From: a candidate division TA06 bacterium SM23_40
Lineage (GTDB): Bacteria > LJUI01 > SM1-40
Length of the DNA: 64,000 bases
Direction: 5' to 3'
Assembly: GCA_001303705.1 (NCBI GenBank)
Contig: LJUI01000004.1
Location: 1 to 64,000 of the forward strand
This document shows positions 7,843 through 17,087 of this stretch, piece after piece (the stretch's first letter is position 1; every line of letters begins with the position of its first letter). The position numbers were made by a program, and so were the translations under genes. Under the pieces are notes generated by a model. That model was not told where the DNA came from and did not search any database. It was given only the letters and a program-made list of their open reading frames with translations.

Positions 7843-8730
7843 ATGAGTAAGAGTAGAGACAAGGGCAGGGACAGAAAACGTCGGCATGAGGATGAGGCCG
7901 CCGACAAGCACAGCCGGCGAGCTGGCGCTGGGAGGCGCTCAATACTGAGGGAGTATGTTCAGTCATTCGCGATAGCGATATTCCTGGCGCTTCTGATCCG
8001 CGGCTTTGTCGTACAGGCATTCAAGATTCCGTCGGGTTCGATGGAACAGACGCTTCTGATCGGCGACTTCCTGTTAGTCAACAAGTTCCTCTACGGTAGT
8101 AACTTTCTGTTCGGACGTGAGAAGATGTTGGCGATTCGGGATCCGGTCCCCGGCGACATTCTTGTCTTTCGCTATCCCTATGACCCTGACGTGCCTCAGC
8201 CGGCACACAACTATAGGCGGATCGTCGGTCCCATCTTTTGGAACAGATCCACAAACTGGTTCCATTTCTACTCGCCCCGCGACTATATCAAGCGATGTGT
8301 CGCTGTCGAAGATCAGACGATCGAGATACGCGATAAGCAGGTCTATGTCGATGGAGTCTTGGTCGCGTCGGATCACACTCGTCATGCGGACAGACGCATC
8401 ATACCCCCATTGGCCGTCGCCGATGACAGCGTCTCCCAGGTTCGTTTCCAGAGGGCCTGGGAATCGGGGGAGTTCCTCCAGGCCACCTCGATGACGCGCA
8501 GTGTTCGCGACAACTTCGGTCCGGTGACGGTTCCGGCCGGGCAGATCTTCGTCATGGGTGATAACCGCGACAACTCTCTCGACAGCCGGTTCTGGGGGCC
8601 GCTCGACAAGAATCTCGTCAAGGGAAAGGCGATGATCATCTACTGGTCGTGGAATCATCACAGAGTGAGGCCGTGGTTCGCGATCTGGAACAAACTGCGC
8701 TGGAGCAGGATAGGTACCTTGATACACTAA
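7843..8730 (+). CDS. lepB: Signal peptidase I
   Basis: A 295-residue inner-membrane serine protease that removes signal peptides from exported proteins. After a very basic cytoplasmic tail (about 1-37) comes one transmembrane helix (SFAIAIFLALLIRGFVVQAF), then the catalytic Ser66 in PSGSMEQT and general-base Lys150 in YIKRCVA. The conserved box GDNRDNSLDSRFWG is near the end. The single N-terminal helix and Ser/Lys dyad are those of S26 family members. ATG 7843 is preceded by GAGAGGTTATAGAG. A terminator-like hairpin follows at 8792. The many secreted proteins in this window are its likely substrates. Confidence 0.95.
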   Translation: MSKSRDKGRDRKRRHEDEAADKHSRRAGAGRRSILREYVQSFAIAIFLALLIRGFVVQAFKIPSGSMEQTLLIGDFLLVNKFLYGSNFLFGREKMLAIRDPVPGDILVFRYPYDPDVPQPAHNYRRIVGPIFWNRSTNWFHFYSPRDYIKRCVAVEDQTIEIRDKQVYVDGVLVASDHTRHADRRIIPPLAVADDSVSQVRFQRAWESGEFLQATSMTRSVRDNFGPVTVPAGQIFVMGDNRDNSLDSRFWGPLDKNLVKGKAMIIYWSWNHHRVRPWFAIWNKLRWSRIGTLIH

Positions 8731-8791
8731 GATAGACTCCAGGAGGGAGGACCAGGGAGGTGTGACACCTGGGAATTCTGACCGACAGATA

Positions 8792-8820
8792 GACCTCGCC
8801 GGCATGGTGAGGTCTTTCTT
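8792..8820 (+). terminator. Rho-independent terminator after lepB
   Basis: A 9-bp stem (8792-8800 with 8806-8814, one G-T pair) around loop GGCAT is followed by TTTCTT. It separates lepB from the grpE-dnaK-dnaJ operon. Confidence 0.75.
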
Positions 8821-8864
8821 GTGGTTACGGGATTCTCCCGGCAGCGCCGAAGGGGGAAAGATGC

Positions 8865-8893
8865 TTGACAAAGACCTATGGGTCATGTATATA
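8865..8893 (+). promoter_or_regulatory. sigma-70-type promoter for grpE-dnaK-dnaJ
   Basis: TTGACA (8865-8870) and TATATA (8888-8893) are separated by 17 bases. I find no CIRCE inverted repeat around it. Confidence 0.8.
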
Positions 8894-8960
8894 GGAGTTG
8901 ACAAGTCGGATTTAGCGCACGACGGTACTCTTCAGGCGAGAACAGGACCGAGAGGGATGA

Positions 8961-9668
8961 TTGCACCTCTCGGGCGTGCACCATAAGCCCACGGATCACG
9001 GGGAGATGGAGAGAGAGAAAGAGGGGCTCGAGCCCCAACGGGCAGAACCGGAGGATCCCGAATCGGAACGGAGCGACGTGATCTACGATCTGACCGGGGG
9101 GTCGGCGGGGACCGAGGTTGAAGCGAAGAGCGAGAGGGACACGACAGAGGGCGTGGAGTCGGAGATCGATCGGTTGCGACGCGAGCGGGATGAGTACTTC
9201 GATCAGTATCTTCGCGCCATGGCCGATCTCGAGAATATGAAGAAGCGCGTCGCGCGGGAGCGCGCCGAATACGAGCGGTACGCCACGGAGAATCTGCTGC
9301 GCGAGCTGCTCACCGTGGTCGATAACCTCCGACGTGCGATCGATGTAGGACGGGAGTGCCACGATTTTGAGCCATTCTTCGAGGGTGTTGAGCTGATAAG
9401 CCGCCAGGTGCTGGAACTCCTCGAGAAGGAAGATCTACAGCTATTCCATTCCGTTGGCGAGGAGTTCGATCCGTCCCGCCACGATGCGATCTACACTGTC
9501 GAGAGCGATGAGCATCCCCCTGACACTATCGTCGAGGAGCTGGCCCCAGGCTATCTCATAGGGGAACGAGTCCTGCGTCCAGCTCAAGTCGTGGTGTCAA
9601 AGGCAAAGCAGGAGTCCGTTCCGGACGGGTCCGGGGGCCCGGGGGATGCCGCGGAAGAGAATAGATGA
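8961..9668 (+). CDS. grpE: Nucleotide exchange factor GrpE
   Basis: About 235 residues. After an acidic, low-complexity N-terminus comes a long coiled coil (about 70-130; ESEIDRLRRERDEYFDQYLR) with the family signature RAMADLENMKKRVARE, then the C-terminal beta domain (DPSRHDAIYTVESDEHPPDTIVEELAPGYLIGERVLRPAQVVVSK, about 170-215). GrpE dimers release ADP from DnaK. The start is uncertain: a TTG at 8961 has GAGGGATGA upstream, while an ATG at 9006 gives a shorter tail. It is the first gene of the chaperone operon, directly upstream of dnaK. Confidence 0.93.
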   Translation: MHLSGVHHKPTDHGEMEREKEGLEPQRAEPEDPESERSDVIYDLTGGSAGTEVEAKSERDTTEGVESEIDRLRRERDEYFDQYLRAMADLENMKKRVARERAEYERYATENLLRELLTVVDNLRRAIDVGRECHDFEPFFEGVELISRQVLELLEKEDLQLFHSVGEEFDPSRHDAIYTVESDEHPPDTIVEELAPGYLIGERVLRPAQVVVSKAKQESVPDGSGGPGDAAEENR

Positions 9669-9752
9669 CGCAGCTGATGGGTCGGCGCGACGCGTCGATC
9701 CATAGTGAGGTCTGATGAAAGATCTGATTCAGAAGAAGGAGGTAGGGTGACA

Positions 9753-11705
9753 ATGGCGAAAGTGATCGGCATCGATCTTGGGACCACCAACTCGTGCGTT
9801 GCCGTTGTAGAGGGTGGCGATGCTGTGGTCATTCCCAACCCCGAAGGCGGACGCACAACCGCTTCGATTGTCGCATACAGTAAATCAGGTGAGCGCCTTG
9901 TGGGGCCGCTGGCGAAGCGGCAGGCGATCACGAATCCTGAGAATACGGTCTATTCGATCAAGCGCTTCATGGGGCGCAGGATCAATGAGGTGCCGGAGGA
10001 GATCGGCCTCGTCTCGTACAGGGTGGAGGCCGCTCCCAACAACGATGTGCGGGTGAAGGTCGGCGATAAACACTATTCGCCGCCGGAGATATCGGCCATG
10101 CTCCTCCAGTATTTAAAAAAGGCTGCGGAGAGCTACCTGGGCGAGCCGGTCCAGCAGGCCGTGATCACCGTGCCGGCATACTTCAACGACTCTCAGCGCC
10201 AGGCGACAAAGGACGCGGGGAAGATTGCCGGCCTGGAGGTGTTGCGGATCATCAACGAACCGACTGCGGCAGCCCTCGCCTACGGTCTGGAGAAGAAGAC
10301 CCAGGAGAAGATTGCGGTCTTCGACCTCGGGGGAGGGACCTTCGACATCTCGGTCCTCGAGATCGGAGAAGGGGTGTTCGAGGTGCTCGCCACGAACGGT
10401 GACACCCACCTGGGAGGGGACAACTTCGATCAGAGGATCATCGACTGGATGGCCGACGAGTTCAAGAAGGAGCATGGGATTGATCTGAGGAAGGACATGA
10501 TGGCGCTCCAGCGGCTCAAGGAGGCCGCGGAGAAGGCGAAGTGTGAACTCTCTACGACCATGCAGACGAATATCAACCTACCGTTCATCACTGCTGATGC
10601 TTCGGGCCCCAAACATCTCGATCTCATGCTGACGAGGGCCAAGCTCGAAGGGTTGGTTGAGGATCTGGTGGAGCGCACCAAGAGCCCGTGCAAGCAGGCA
10701 CTGACCGACGCAGGCGTCACTCCCCAGGACATCAAGGAGGTGATCCTCGTTGGCGGGCAGACGAGGATGCCGAAGGTCTTTGAAACAGTCAGGGAATTCT
10801 TCGGCAAGGAGCCACACAAGGGCATCAATCCCGATGAGGTCGTGGCCATGGGTGCCGCGATACAGGGCGCGGTCCTCGCCGGGGAGGTCAAAGATGTGTT
10901 GCTGCTCGATGTCACGCCCCTCTCCCTGGGAATTGAGACCCTGGGTGGAGTGATGACGAGGATCATCGAGCGGAACACGACGATACCTACCCGCAAGAGT
11001 CAGTTATTCACGACAGCGGCGGACAGCCAGCCGGCGGTCTCTGTCCATGTACTCCAGGGTGAGCGCGAAATGGCTGCGGACAACAGGACGCTCGGTCGAT
11101 TCGATCTGGTCGGTATCCCTCCCGCACCGAGAGGGGTTCCGCAGATCGAGGTCACCTTCGATATCGACGCGAACGGTATAGTCCACGTTTCGGCCAAGGA
11201 TCTGGGCACGGGAAAGGAACAGCGCATCGAGATCAAGGTCTCCAGCGGGCTGAACGAACACGAGATCGAGCGGATGGTCCAGGAGGCTCAGGTCCATGCC
11301 GCCGAGGACAGGGCGAAGCGGGAGTTGATCGACGTCAAGAATCAGGCCGACACCTTCATCTACACCACGGAGAAGACGCTGAAGGAGTTCGGGGAGAAGG
11401 TGTCGACAGGGGACCGGGCGAACATTGAGAATGCTGTTGCGGAGTTGAAGGAGGCGGCCGGGGGGGACGACAAGGGTCGGATCAAGAATGCCATGGAGAA
11501 GCTCCAGCAGGCGTCATACAAGCTCTCCGAGGCGATGTATGCGGGCGCCAGTGGATCAGAGGGCGGGCCGGAGGGAGCGGCCAAGCCGCCTCCCGGCGGT
11601 GCACAGGCTCCCGGGGGAAGGGCCGGTGGGCCGACACAGGAGGGTGGCGGGGCGGTCGACGCTGACTTCGAGGTGATCGAGGAGCAGGACGACGAGAAGC
11701 AGTAG
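9753..11705 (+). CDS. dnaK: Chaperone protein DnaK (Hsp70)
   Basis: 650 residues from ATG 9753, which follows AAGGAGGTAGGGTGACA; the open frame extends further upstream but without homology. The ATPase domain (1-385) has the phosphate-1 motif [42 protein letters not shown] and [12 protein letters not shown]. The substrate-binding domain (about 386-505, [29 protein letters not shown]) and helical lid follow. The tail is Gly/Ala/Pro rich and ends in an acidic EEQDDEKQ stretch like the EEVD-like ends of other DnaKs. It folds proteins with DnaJ and GrpE, its operon neighbours. Confidence 0.98.
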   Translation: MAKVIGIDLGTTNSCVAVVEGGDAVVIPNPEGGRTTASIVAYSKSGERLVGPLAKRQAITNPENTVYSIKRFMGRRINEVPEEIGLVSYRVEAAPNNDVRVKVGDKHYSPPEISAMLLQYLKKAAESYLGEPVQQAVITVPAYFNDSQRQATKDAGKIAGLEVLRIINEPTAAALAYGLEKKTQEKIAVFDLGGGTFDISVLEIGEGVFEVLATNGDTHLGGDNFDQRIIDWMADEFKKEHGIDLRKDMMALQRLKEAAEKAKCELSTTMQTNINLPFITADASGPKHLDLMLTRAKLEGLVEDLVERTKSPCKQALTDAGVTPQDIKEVILVGGQTRMPKVFETVREFFGKEPHKGINPDEVVAMGAAIQGAVLAGEVKDVLLLDVTPLSLGIETLGGVMTRIIERNTTIPTRKSQLFTTAADSQPAVSVHVLQGEREMAADNRTLGRFDLVGIPPAPRGVPQIEVTFDIDANGIVHVSAKDLGTGKEQRIEIKVSSGLNEHEIERMVQEAQVHAAEDRAKRELIDVKNQADTFIYTTEKTLKEFGEKVSTGDRANIENAVAELKEAAGGDDKGRIKNAMEKLQQASYKLSEAMYAGASGSEGGPEGAAKPPPGGAQAPGGRAGGPTQEGGGAVDADFEVIEEQDDEKQ

Positions 11706-11772
11706 CTGAGTGCAGATGCCCGGTTACAGGGACACATTGGTACAGGGCATCCCCAATCTCCAGCAGAGCGGA

Positions 11773-12924
11773 ATGGCAAAACGGGACTACTATGAGGTCC
11801 TGGGCGTCTCGCGCGATGCCGGCGAGGACGATATCAAGCAGGCCTACCGTCGGCTTGCGAAGAAGTATCATCCCGATGTCAACCGGGACAACCCCAAGGA
11901 AGCCGAAGAGCAGTTCAAAGAGGTCTCCGAGGCGTACGAAGTCCTTATGGACAAGGAGAAACGCCGGGCGTACGACCAGTACGGTCACGCGGGGGTCTCG
12001 GATGCCTTCGGTAAGGGCGGATTCAGCTGGCAGGATTTCTCTCGCTATAGTGATATCGAAGATATCTTCGGGGGCCTGTTCGGCGGCGGGAGTATCTTCG
12101 ATATGTTCTTTGGTGGGAGGACGAGTACTCGCCAGCGCCGCGCGGCGACCCGGCAGATGCGCGGTGCCGACCTGCGGGTCAGGGTCACGGTGACTCTGGA
12201 GGAAGTGGCGAGCGGCGTGGAGAAAAAGATCAGACTCCGTCGGCTGGAGAAATGTTCTGTCTGCGGCGGGACCGGGGCCAAGGCTGGATCGGAGGCGAGC
12301 ATCTGTCCGACATGCAAAGGATCCGGGGAACTGCAGCAGGTATCTCGCTCCGTCTTCGGACAATTCATCAATGTCTCGACCTGCCCTCACTGCCGCGGTG
12401 AGGGCAGAGTGGTCAGTGATCCCTGCGGGACGTGCGGGGGAGAAGGCCTCGAGCGCCGTGAGGCAACGCTCGCAGTCAAGGTCCCGCGCGGGGTCGGCAC
12501 CGGCAACTACATCCCGCTTCGCGGGGAGGGTGATGCGGGGCGGAGGGGAGGGCCGTCGGGTGATGTCATCGTCCTGATAGAGGAGAGGCAACACCCCCTG
12601 TTTGAACGTGATGCAGATGACTTGCACATCGATCTGCCTGTTGCCTTCTCTATCCTGACGCTCGGTGGGAGGGTGGAGGTCCCGACACTCTCCGGCAGGG
12701 CGAAGATGAAGATCCCGGCGGGAACGCAGTCCGGCCGCATCTTTCGCCTCCGGGGGAAAGGGCTTCCCCGGCTGGGTGGGTACGGGGTGGGCGATCAACT
12801 CGTCAGGGTAATGGTCTGGACACCGCAGCGCCCGTCAGGCCCCTTGAAGAAAGAGATCGAGAAGCTGAAGGAGCTGGAAGAGGGCCAGGTACCGCCTCCA
12901 AGCCGCGGCCTGTTCGAAGAGTGA
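11773..12924 (+). CDS. dnaJ: Chaperone protein DnaJ (Hsp40)
   Basis: 383 residues from ATG 11773 ([13 protein letters not shown]), chosen because the J domain begins there; upstream in-frame codons have no homology. The J domain has the His33-Pro34-Asp35 tripeptide that stimulates DnaK ATPase. A Gly/Phe-rich linker follows (KGGFSWQDF to MFFGG), then four zinc-binding repeats: [24 protein letters not shown] and CGTCGGEG. The C-terminal substrate-binding domains end in a [13 protein letters not shown] box. This is a full class A DnaJ. It lies 67 bases after dnaK, and rsmE follows. Confidence 0.97.
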   Translation: MAKRDYYEVLGVSRDAGEDDIKQAYRRLAKKYHPDVNRDNPKEAEEQFKEVSEAYEVLMDKEKRRAYDQYGHAGVSDAFGKGGFSWQDFSRYSDIEDIFGGLFGGGSIFDMFFGGRTSTRQRRAATRQMRGADLRVRVTVTLEEVASGVEKKIRLRRLEKCSVCGGTGAKAGSEASICPTCKGSGELQQVSRSVFGQFINVSTCPHCRGEGRVVSDPCGTCGGEGLERREATLAVKVPRGVGTGNYIPLRGEGDAGRRGGPSGDVIVLIEERQHPLFERDADDLHIDLPVAFSILTLGGRVEVPTLSGRAKMKIPAGTQSGRIFRLRGKGLPRLGGYGVGDQLVRVMVWTPQRPSGPLKKEIEKLKELEEGQVPPPSRGLFEE

Positions 12925-13108
12925 TCCAACCTCTGTTACCCTTCTCACCGCCCGTCTCAGGTTCGGTTCCGGCACATCTTCGCATCTTCGGTGGTTCCGT
13001 TCGTAATGGCGACAGTCGAGAGCTTATCCGTGCGGGCTTCAGCAGTCCTCCAGTTGTGCGGCTTCGCGCGCGCGAGGATAGAGGGCTCAAGACGGGGTGC
13101 GGCTGACC

Positions 13109-13852
13109 ATGGTGCCAACGTTCTACGCACCACCTGAACAGATTGCCAATGGCCGCGTCGCGCTCACCGGCGACGAAGCCCATCATGCGGTCCACGTCCT
13201 GAGGAGACGGGTCGGCGACGTCATCACTGTTGTCGACGGACAGGGTATGGAATTGGATGTGCGCGTGACGAGATGCTCCTCGTTCGGTGTTGATGGTGAG
13301 ATCGTGGGGAAGCGGCGCAGGCCCCGCGATCCCATTGCGTTCGTCACGCTGGCTCAGGCCATACCCAAGGGGCAGAGGATAGATGTGGTCATCGAGAAGG
13401 CGACGGAGATCGGAGTCAGCGCCATTATCCCTATGATGACAGCCAGGACAGTTTCGGATGTCGATCCCTCGTCCCCCCATCGGACGGCACGCTGGCAGGC
13501 AATCGCCACCAGCGCAATGAAACAGTCGGGAAGGGCCATTCTGCCGCAGGTATCGCCCCCGACTGAATTCGCTTCGGTGCTGGAACTGGTCCCCGACTAT
13601 ACGATTGCCCTTCTCGCGACCCCGAAAGAGCGGGTGCGGACCCCGACGAAGGCCCTGGCACGCCTCCGCCCGGGCAAGCATCGGGTGCTGATCCTCGTCG
13701 GGCCGGAAGGGGATTTCTCGGCCGACGAGGTGGCCCAGGCCACGGTTGCCGCGGTCGAACCCGTCACGCTCGGGCCGCGGCTGCTGCGCGCCGAGACGGC
13801 GGGCATCGTACTCGTGGCTCTCGTGCTGCACGAGCTGGGGGAACTCGCCTGA
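13109..13852 (+). CDS. rsmE: 16S rRNA (uracil-1498-N3)-methyltransferase RsmE
   Basis: About 247 residues of the SPOUT class. It begins with a PUA-like RNA-binding part (APPEQIANGRVALTGDEAHHAVHVLRRRVGD), then ALAQAIPKGQRIDVVIEKATEIGVS and the C-terminal knot that binds S-adenosylmethionine: ILVGPEGDFSADEV and LGPRLLRAETAGIV. RsmE methylates U1498 of 16S rRNA. Neither the ATG at 13109 nor an in-frame GTG at 13097 has a good ribosome-binding site; I chose the ATG. Linkage of rsmE to dnaJ is common in bacteria, usually with prmA between them; prmA is absent here. Confidence 0.93.
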   Translation: MVPTFYAPPEQIANGRVALTGDEAHHAVHVLRRRVGDVITVVDGQGMELDVRVTRCSSFGVDGEIVGKRRRPRDPIAFVTLAQAIPKGQRIDVVIEKATEIGVSAIIPMMTARTVSDVDPSSPHRTARWQAIATSAMKQSGRAILPQVSPPTEFASVLELVPDYTIALLATPKERVRTPTKALARLRPGKHRVLILVGPEGDFSADEVAQATVAAVEPVTLGPRLLRAETAGIVLVALVLHELGELA

Positions 13853-13985
13853 TACGCCGCGGTGGCGATCCGTAAGTTACACTTTGATAGGTTGTTATGG
13901 GCACAAGCTCATCCTATTCCTGAGTAGTTTTCTCGATATCCCGCGCGATTTTGCGCCGAAGAGGTCAAAAAGTCGCGATCGAAGT

Positions 13986-14014
13986 TTGACATTTCGCCTC
14001 TTTTCGACTATAAT
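13986..14014 (+). promoter_or_regulatory. Perfect-consensus sigma-70-type promoter for rpsU
   Basis: TTGACA (13986-13991) and TATAAT (14009-14014) are separated by 17 bases, matching the textbook consensus at all 12 positions. It is the strongest promoter seen in the window. Confidence 0.9.
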
Positions 14015-14078
14015 AAACGTAGCTTGTCATACGCGATAGAGCGAAAATTTCGAAGGAGATGGGGGTGACTTCAGACCG

Positions 14079-14273
14079 ATGGCTGGAATTAGGGTGAAGG
14101 ACGATGAGTCCTTCGAGAGCGCCCTAAGGAGGTTCAAGAAGGCTTGTGAGAAGGCCGGCATCCTGAGCGAGGTGCGGAAGCACCAGCACTTCGAGAAGCC
14201 CAGCGAGCGACGGAAGAAGAAGCAGCTCGCCGCAAAGCGGAAGCTTGCCCGTCGCCAGCAGAAGGCATCGTGA
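14079..14273 (+). CDS. rpsU: 30S ribosomal protein S21
   Basis: 64 residues, highly basic, with the S21 features [24 protein letters not shown] and a Lys/Arg-rich helical tail ([20 protein letters not shown]). S21 joins the 30S subunit near the anti-Shine-Dalgarno region and helps initiation. GAAGGAGATGGGGG lies about 14-30 bases upstream of the ATG, a rather long spacing. It is the first gene of a macromolecular-synthesis-type locus with dnaG and rpoD downstream. A large hairpin at 14489-14538 separates it from the next gene. Confidence 0.95.
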   Translation: MAGIRVKDDESFESALRRFKKACEKAGILSEVRKHQHFEKPSERRKKKQLAAKRKLARRQQKAS

Positions 14274-14649
14274 AGGTTCTCGTTCTTGCTCGGTCTGCTC
14301 ACAGGGTCGCCCTCTAGTTAGTTCCTAAGGGTAGTGCGGCGCGTGGATCTTCTCATCACATTCGGCCCACGTGTATCCAAGGCGGGCCAACGGCGTTGCT
14401 GTACCCCATTTGGAAACCACTCCTGCATCAGGTGGGTTAGTCAGTTGTGGCGGAGGGCTTCGCTGACCGATCGCACCACTCGATAACGAGAGACAGAGAG
14501 GGGGCTCGAATCGGAGCCCTCGGTGATTCTCTGTCTCTGTTCTATTGTGCGGCTGCTGTGAGACAGGTTTCTTCTCTCCATTGCCGGGCCTTCACGGATC
14601 TCGATCCCCAACCATCCGGCCGCCGACCGCCACCGGCTCGAGTCGCTGC
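14274..14649. other. rpsU-mutS2 intergenic region
   Basis: About 376 bases without a convincing gene. The main structure is the nested hairpin at 14489-14538. I see no second clear promoter for mutS2. Confidence 0.6.
14489..14538 (+). terminator. Nested hairpin, likely partial terminator/attenuator between rpsU and mutS2
   Basis: Outer arms 14489-14499 and 14528-14538 are perfectly complementary over 11 bases (AGAGACAGAGA). Inside them sits a second 6-bp stem, GGGCTC (14502-14507) with GAGCCC (14514-14519). The trailing GTTCTATTG is only weakly T-rich, so partial read-through is plausible. Its position matches the rpsU-distal terminator of the E. coli rpsU-dnaG-rpoD operon. Confidence 0.6.
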
Positions 14650-17073
14650 ATGATTGATGAGCACACCATCAAGGTTCTGGAGTTCAAGAAGATCAGGGAG
14701 ATGGTGGCGGACCGTGCTGTCTCTGAGTTGGGGCGCGAGGAGGCACGGCGCGTCCGCCCGGGGGCCAACCATGAGGCGGTCGCGCGATCGTTTGAGGAGA
14801 TCTCCGAACTCAAGGAGAGCATCCTCTCCGGCGACGATCTTCCTCTGACGGGTCTGCGCGACATACGCACCGAACTCGAGAAGGCCCGGATCTCCGGATC
14901 AGCCCTCCGTCCGGAGGGACTGGCAGCCGTCGCCTCGATTCTGCGCGCGGCGAGGCTGGCGAAAAAACTGTTCCGGAACGGGGAGAGGTTCGCGCGGCTG
15001 TTCGGTCTGACTGAGTCGATAGTAGTACTGCTCGAACTCGAATCGGAGATCGAGCGGTCGATCGACCCGCAGGGGGAGATACTCGATACCGCCAGCAGAC
15101 GTCTGGGCCGGATCCGGAGCGAGCTTGAGTCGTGTCGCCAGGAGGTCCACGACCGTCTCGCGAAACTGGCCGGCAGCAAGGTGGGCGATGCCCTCCAGGA
15201 GAAGATCATCACCATCCGCGACGGCCGATATGTCGTGCCGGTGAAGGGTAGCGAACGCAGCCGCATCAAGGGAATCGTCCACGACGTCTCGGCCAGTGGC
15301 GCTACAGTCTTCGTTGAGCCGCTCCCGGTGGTGGAGGGGAATAATCGGCTCCGCCAGCTGGCGTGCGAAGAGGAGGATGAGATCGCCCGCATCCTCGTAC
15401 AGCTGACATCGCATGTGGGCGAGGCAGCGGATGCGATCGAAGAAGATCTGCAGGTACTCAAGCACCTTGATCTCCGGTACGGCCAGGCGAGACTATCGAT
15501 CGATCTGGACTGCATTGCTCCGGAGATGAACGAAGAGGGGCAGATCGACATCCGCTCAGGGCGTCATCCGCTGCTCCTCGCAAGGCCTGGTGACGGCTCA
15601 GAGGTTGTACCGCTTGATGTCAGACTCGGAGACGAGGATGCGCTCCTATTGCTTCTCACCGGACCCAACACCGGAGGGAAGACAGTTGCTCTCAAGACAG
15701 TCGGACTCCTCACCCTTATGGCGCAGGCCGGGCTCCATGTTCCCGCGAAGCCGGGTACCCGTCTCGCCCTGTTTCAGAGTATCTACGCAGATATCGGAGA
15801 CGAGCAATCGATCGAGGAGAGTCTCTCTACATTCTCCTCACATCTTCAGCAGATCGTGAAAATCCTCGATGAAGCCGATCAACGTTCGCTCGTGCTCCTG
15901 GACGAGGTCGGAGTCGGAACCGATCCCGTACAGGGGGCGGCGCTGGCGATGGCGGTGATGGAGGAGCTCGTTGAACGTTCGGCGCGGGTAGTCGCTACTA
16001 CCCATTACGGATCGCTCAAGGCCTTCGCACACGACCGGCATGGTATGGAAAATGCCGCCATGGAGTTCGATCCGGAGACGCTGCGCCCGACATACCGAGT
16101 ACGCATGGGAGTGCCGGGCTCCTCGAATGCATTCATAATAGCGAGGCGGCTCGGGATGCCGCCGGAGGTCGCAGAGAAGGCTCAGCGGTTCGTCGATTCC
16201 GACGAATTGAGAGTAGATGATCTTCTCGTTCGGCTCGAGCATCGGGTGGCGGAGGCAGAGGAGAGAGAGCAGAGGCTCGGTGAGAAGGAGCGCGAGCTGG
16301 ATGAGATGCTTGATCGCTACCGCAAGGAGCTCGGCACCATCGACGAGCGCAGGCGGAATGTCACTGAGCGCGCACGCGAGGAGGCGAGAGATCTCGTCAG
16401 GCAGACGAAGGCGCAGGTTGAGGAGCTGGTCAGGGAGATCAGAGAGTCGGGCGCAGCGAAGGAGGTCGTACAGCGTACGCACCGTGAGCTGAATCAGCTC
16501 TCGAAGCACATCGAGCCCACGGTGCGCCGCGAGCGTCATCGTCCCCTCGACAAGGTCGCGGTGGGGCAGTCGGTGAGGGTCCGTCCGCTGGACTCGATTG
16601 GCATCGTGCGGACGCCTCCCGATGATCAGGGGAGGGTGGAGGTTGAACTCGGGGGGATGCGTCTCCACGTCTCCCTTGGCGATCTGGGGAGCGTCAGGCA
16701 GGACGAGGGGGCGGAGAGGGATCGCCCCAGGGGCGGCACGAGGGCCGTCCTCGACGCCTCGAAGAAGTATTCGGTCCGGCTCGACCTGCGCGGCCTCTAC
16801 ATTCATGACATCGCCGACAAGATCGACAAATTCATCGATGATGCCCAGGTTGCGGGGCTCGCTACCCTGCGCATAGTACACGGGAAGGGGACGGGTGCAC
16901 TCCGCAAGGAGGTGGAGAGGGTCCTCCGTAACGATGTCCGCGTGAGAGAGTACCATCTCGCGGGCTGGAACGAGGGAGGTACCGGGGTCACAGTCGTGAG
17001 CCTGGCGCGCGACCATGAAGCAGGCGTAGATGAGGGCGGGGCTGATCGGGAACCGACGGCAGACGAGCGATAG
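14650..17073 (+). CDS. mutS2: Endonuclease MutS2 (MutS-family ATPase with Smr domain)
   Basis: 807 residues from ATG 14650 (MIDEHTIKVLEF). Core and lever regions (about 1-330) lead to the ABC-type ATPase with Walker A GPNTGGKT (338-345), Walker B LVLLDEVGVGTDP and the conserved TTHYGSLK. A long charged coiled coil follows (about 525-640), then the C-terminal Smr nuclease domain with LDLRGL and HGKGTGALRKEV. The mismatch-binding N-terminal domain of MutS1 is absent, as expected for MutS2. Family roles include suppression of recombination and, in Bacillus, rescue of collided ribosomes. It lies 14 bases upstream of dnaG, presumably co-transcribed. Confidence 0.95.
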   Translation: MIDEHTIKVLEFKKIREMVADRAVSELGREEARRVRPGANHEAVARSFEEISELKESILSGDDLPLTGLRDIRTELEKARISGSALRPEGLAAVASILRAARLAKKLFRNGERFARLFGLTESIVVLLELESEIERSIDPQGEILDTASRRLGRIRSELESCRQEVHDRLAKLAGSKVGDALQEKIITIRDGRYVVPVKGSERSRIKGIVHDVSASGATVFVEPLPVVEGNNRLRQLACEEEDEIARILVQLTSHVGEAADAIEEDLQVLKHLDLRYGQARLSIDLDCIAPEMNEEGQIDIRSGRHPLLLARPGDGSEVVPLDVRLGDEDALLLLLTGPNTGGKTVALKTVGLLTLMAQAGLHVPAKPGTRLALFQSIYADIGDEQSIEESLSTFSSHLQQIVKILDEADQRSLVLLDEVGVGTDPVQGAALAMAVMEELVERSARVVATTHYGSLKAFAHDRHGMENAAMEFDPETLRPTYRVRMGVPGSSNAFIIARRLGMPPEVAEKAQRFVDSDELRVDDLLVRLEHRVAEAEEREQRLGEKERELDEMLDRYRKELGTIDERRRNVTERAREEARDLVRQTKAQVEELVREIRESGAAKEVVQRTHRELNQLSKHIEPTVRRERHRPLDKVAVGQSVRVRPLDSIGIVRTPPDDQGRVEVELGGMRLHVSLGDLGSVRQDEGAERDRPRGGTRAVLDASKKYSVRLDLRGLYIHDIADKIDKFIDDAQVAGLATLRIVHGKGTGALRKEVERVLRNDVRVREYHLAGWNEGGTGVTVVSLARDHEAGVDEGGADREPTADER

Positions 17074-17087
17074 AGGGAATATCCGCC

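Noticed and set aside
8894-8960. Possible CIRCE operator or second promoter at the TTGACA at 8898
   Set aside because: No TTAGCACTC/GAGTGCTAA inverted repeat is present, and no -10 lies 16-18 bases after the second TTGACA.
11482-12798. 438-codon minus-strand open frame over dnaJ
   Set aside because: Antisense to dnaK/dnaJ, which are certain; high GC gives long antisense frames.
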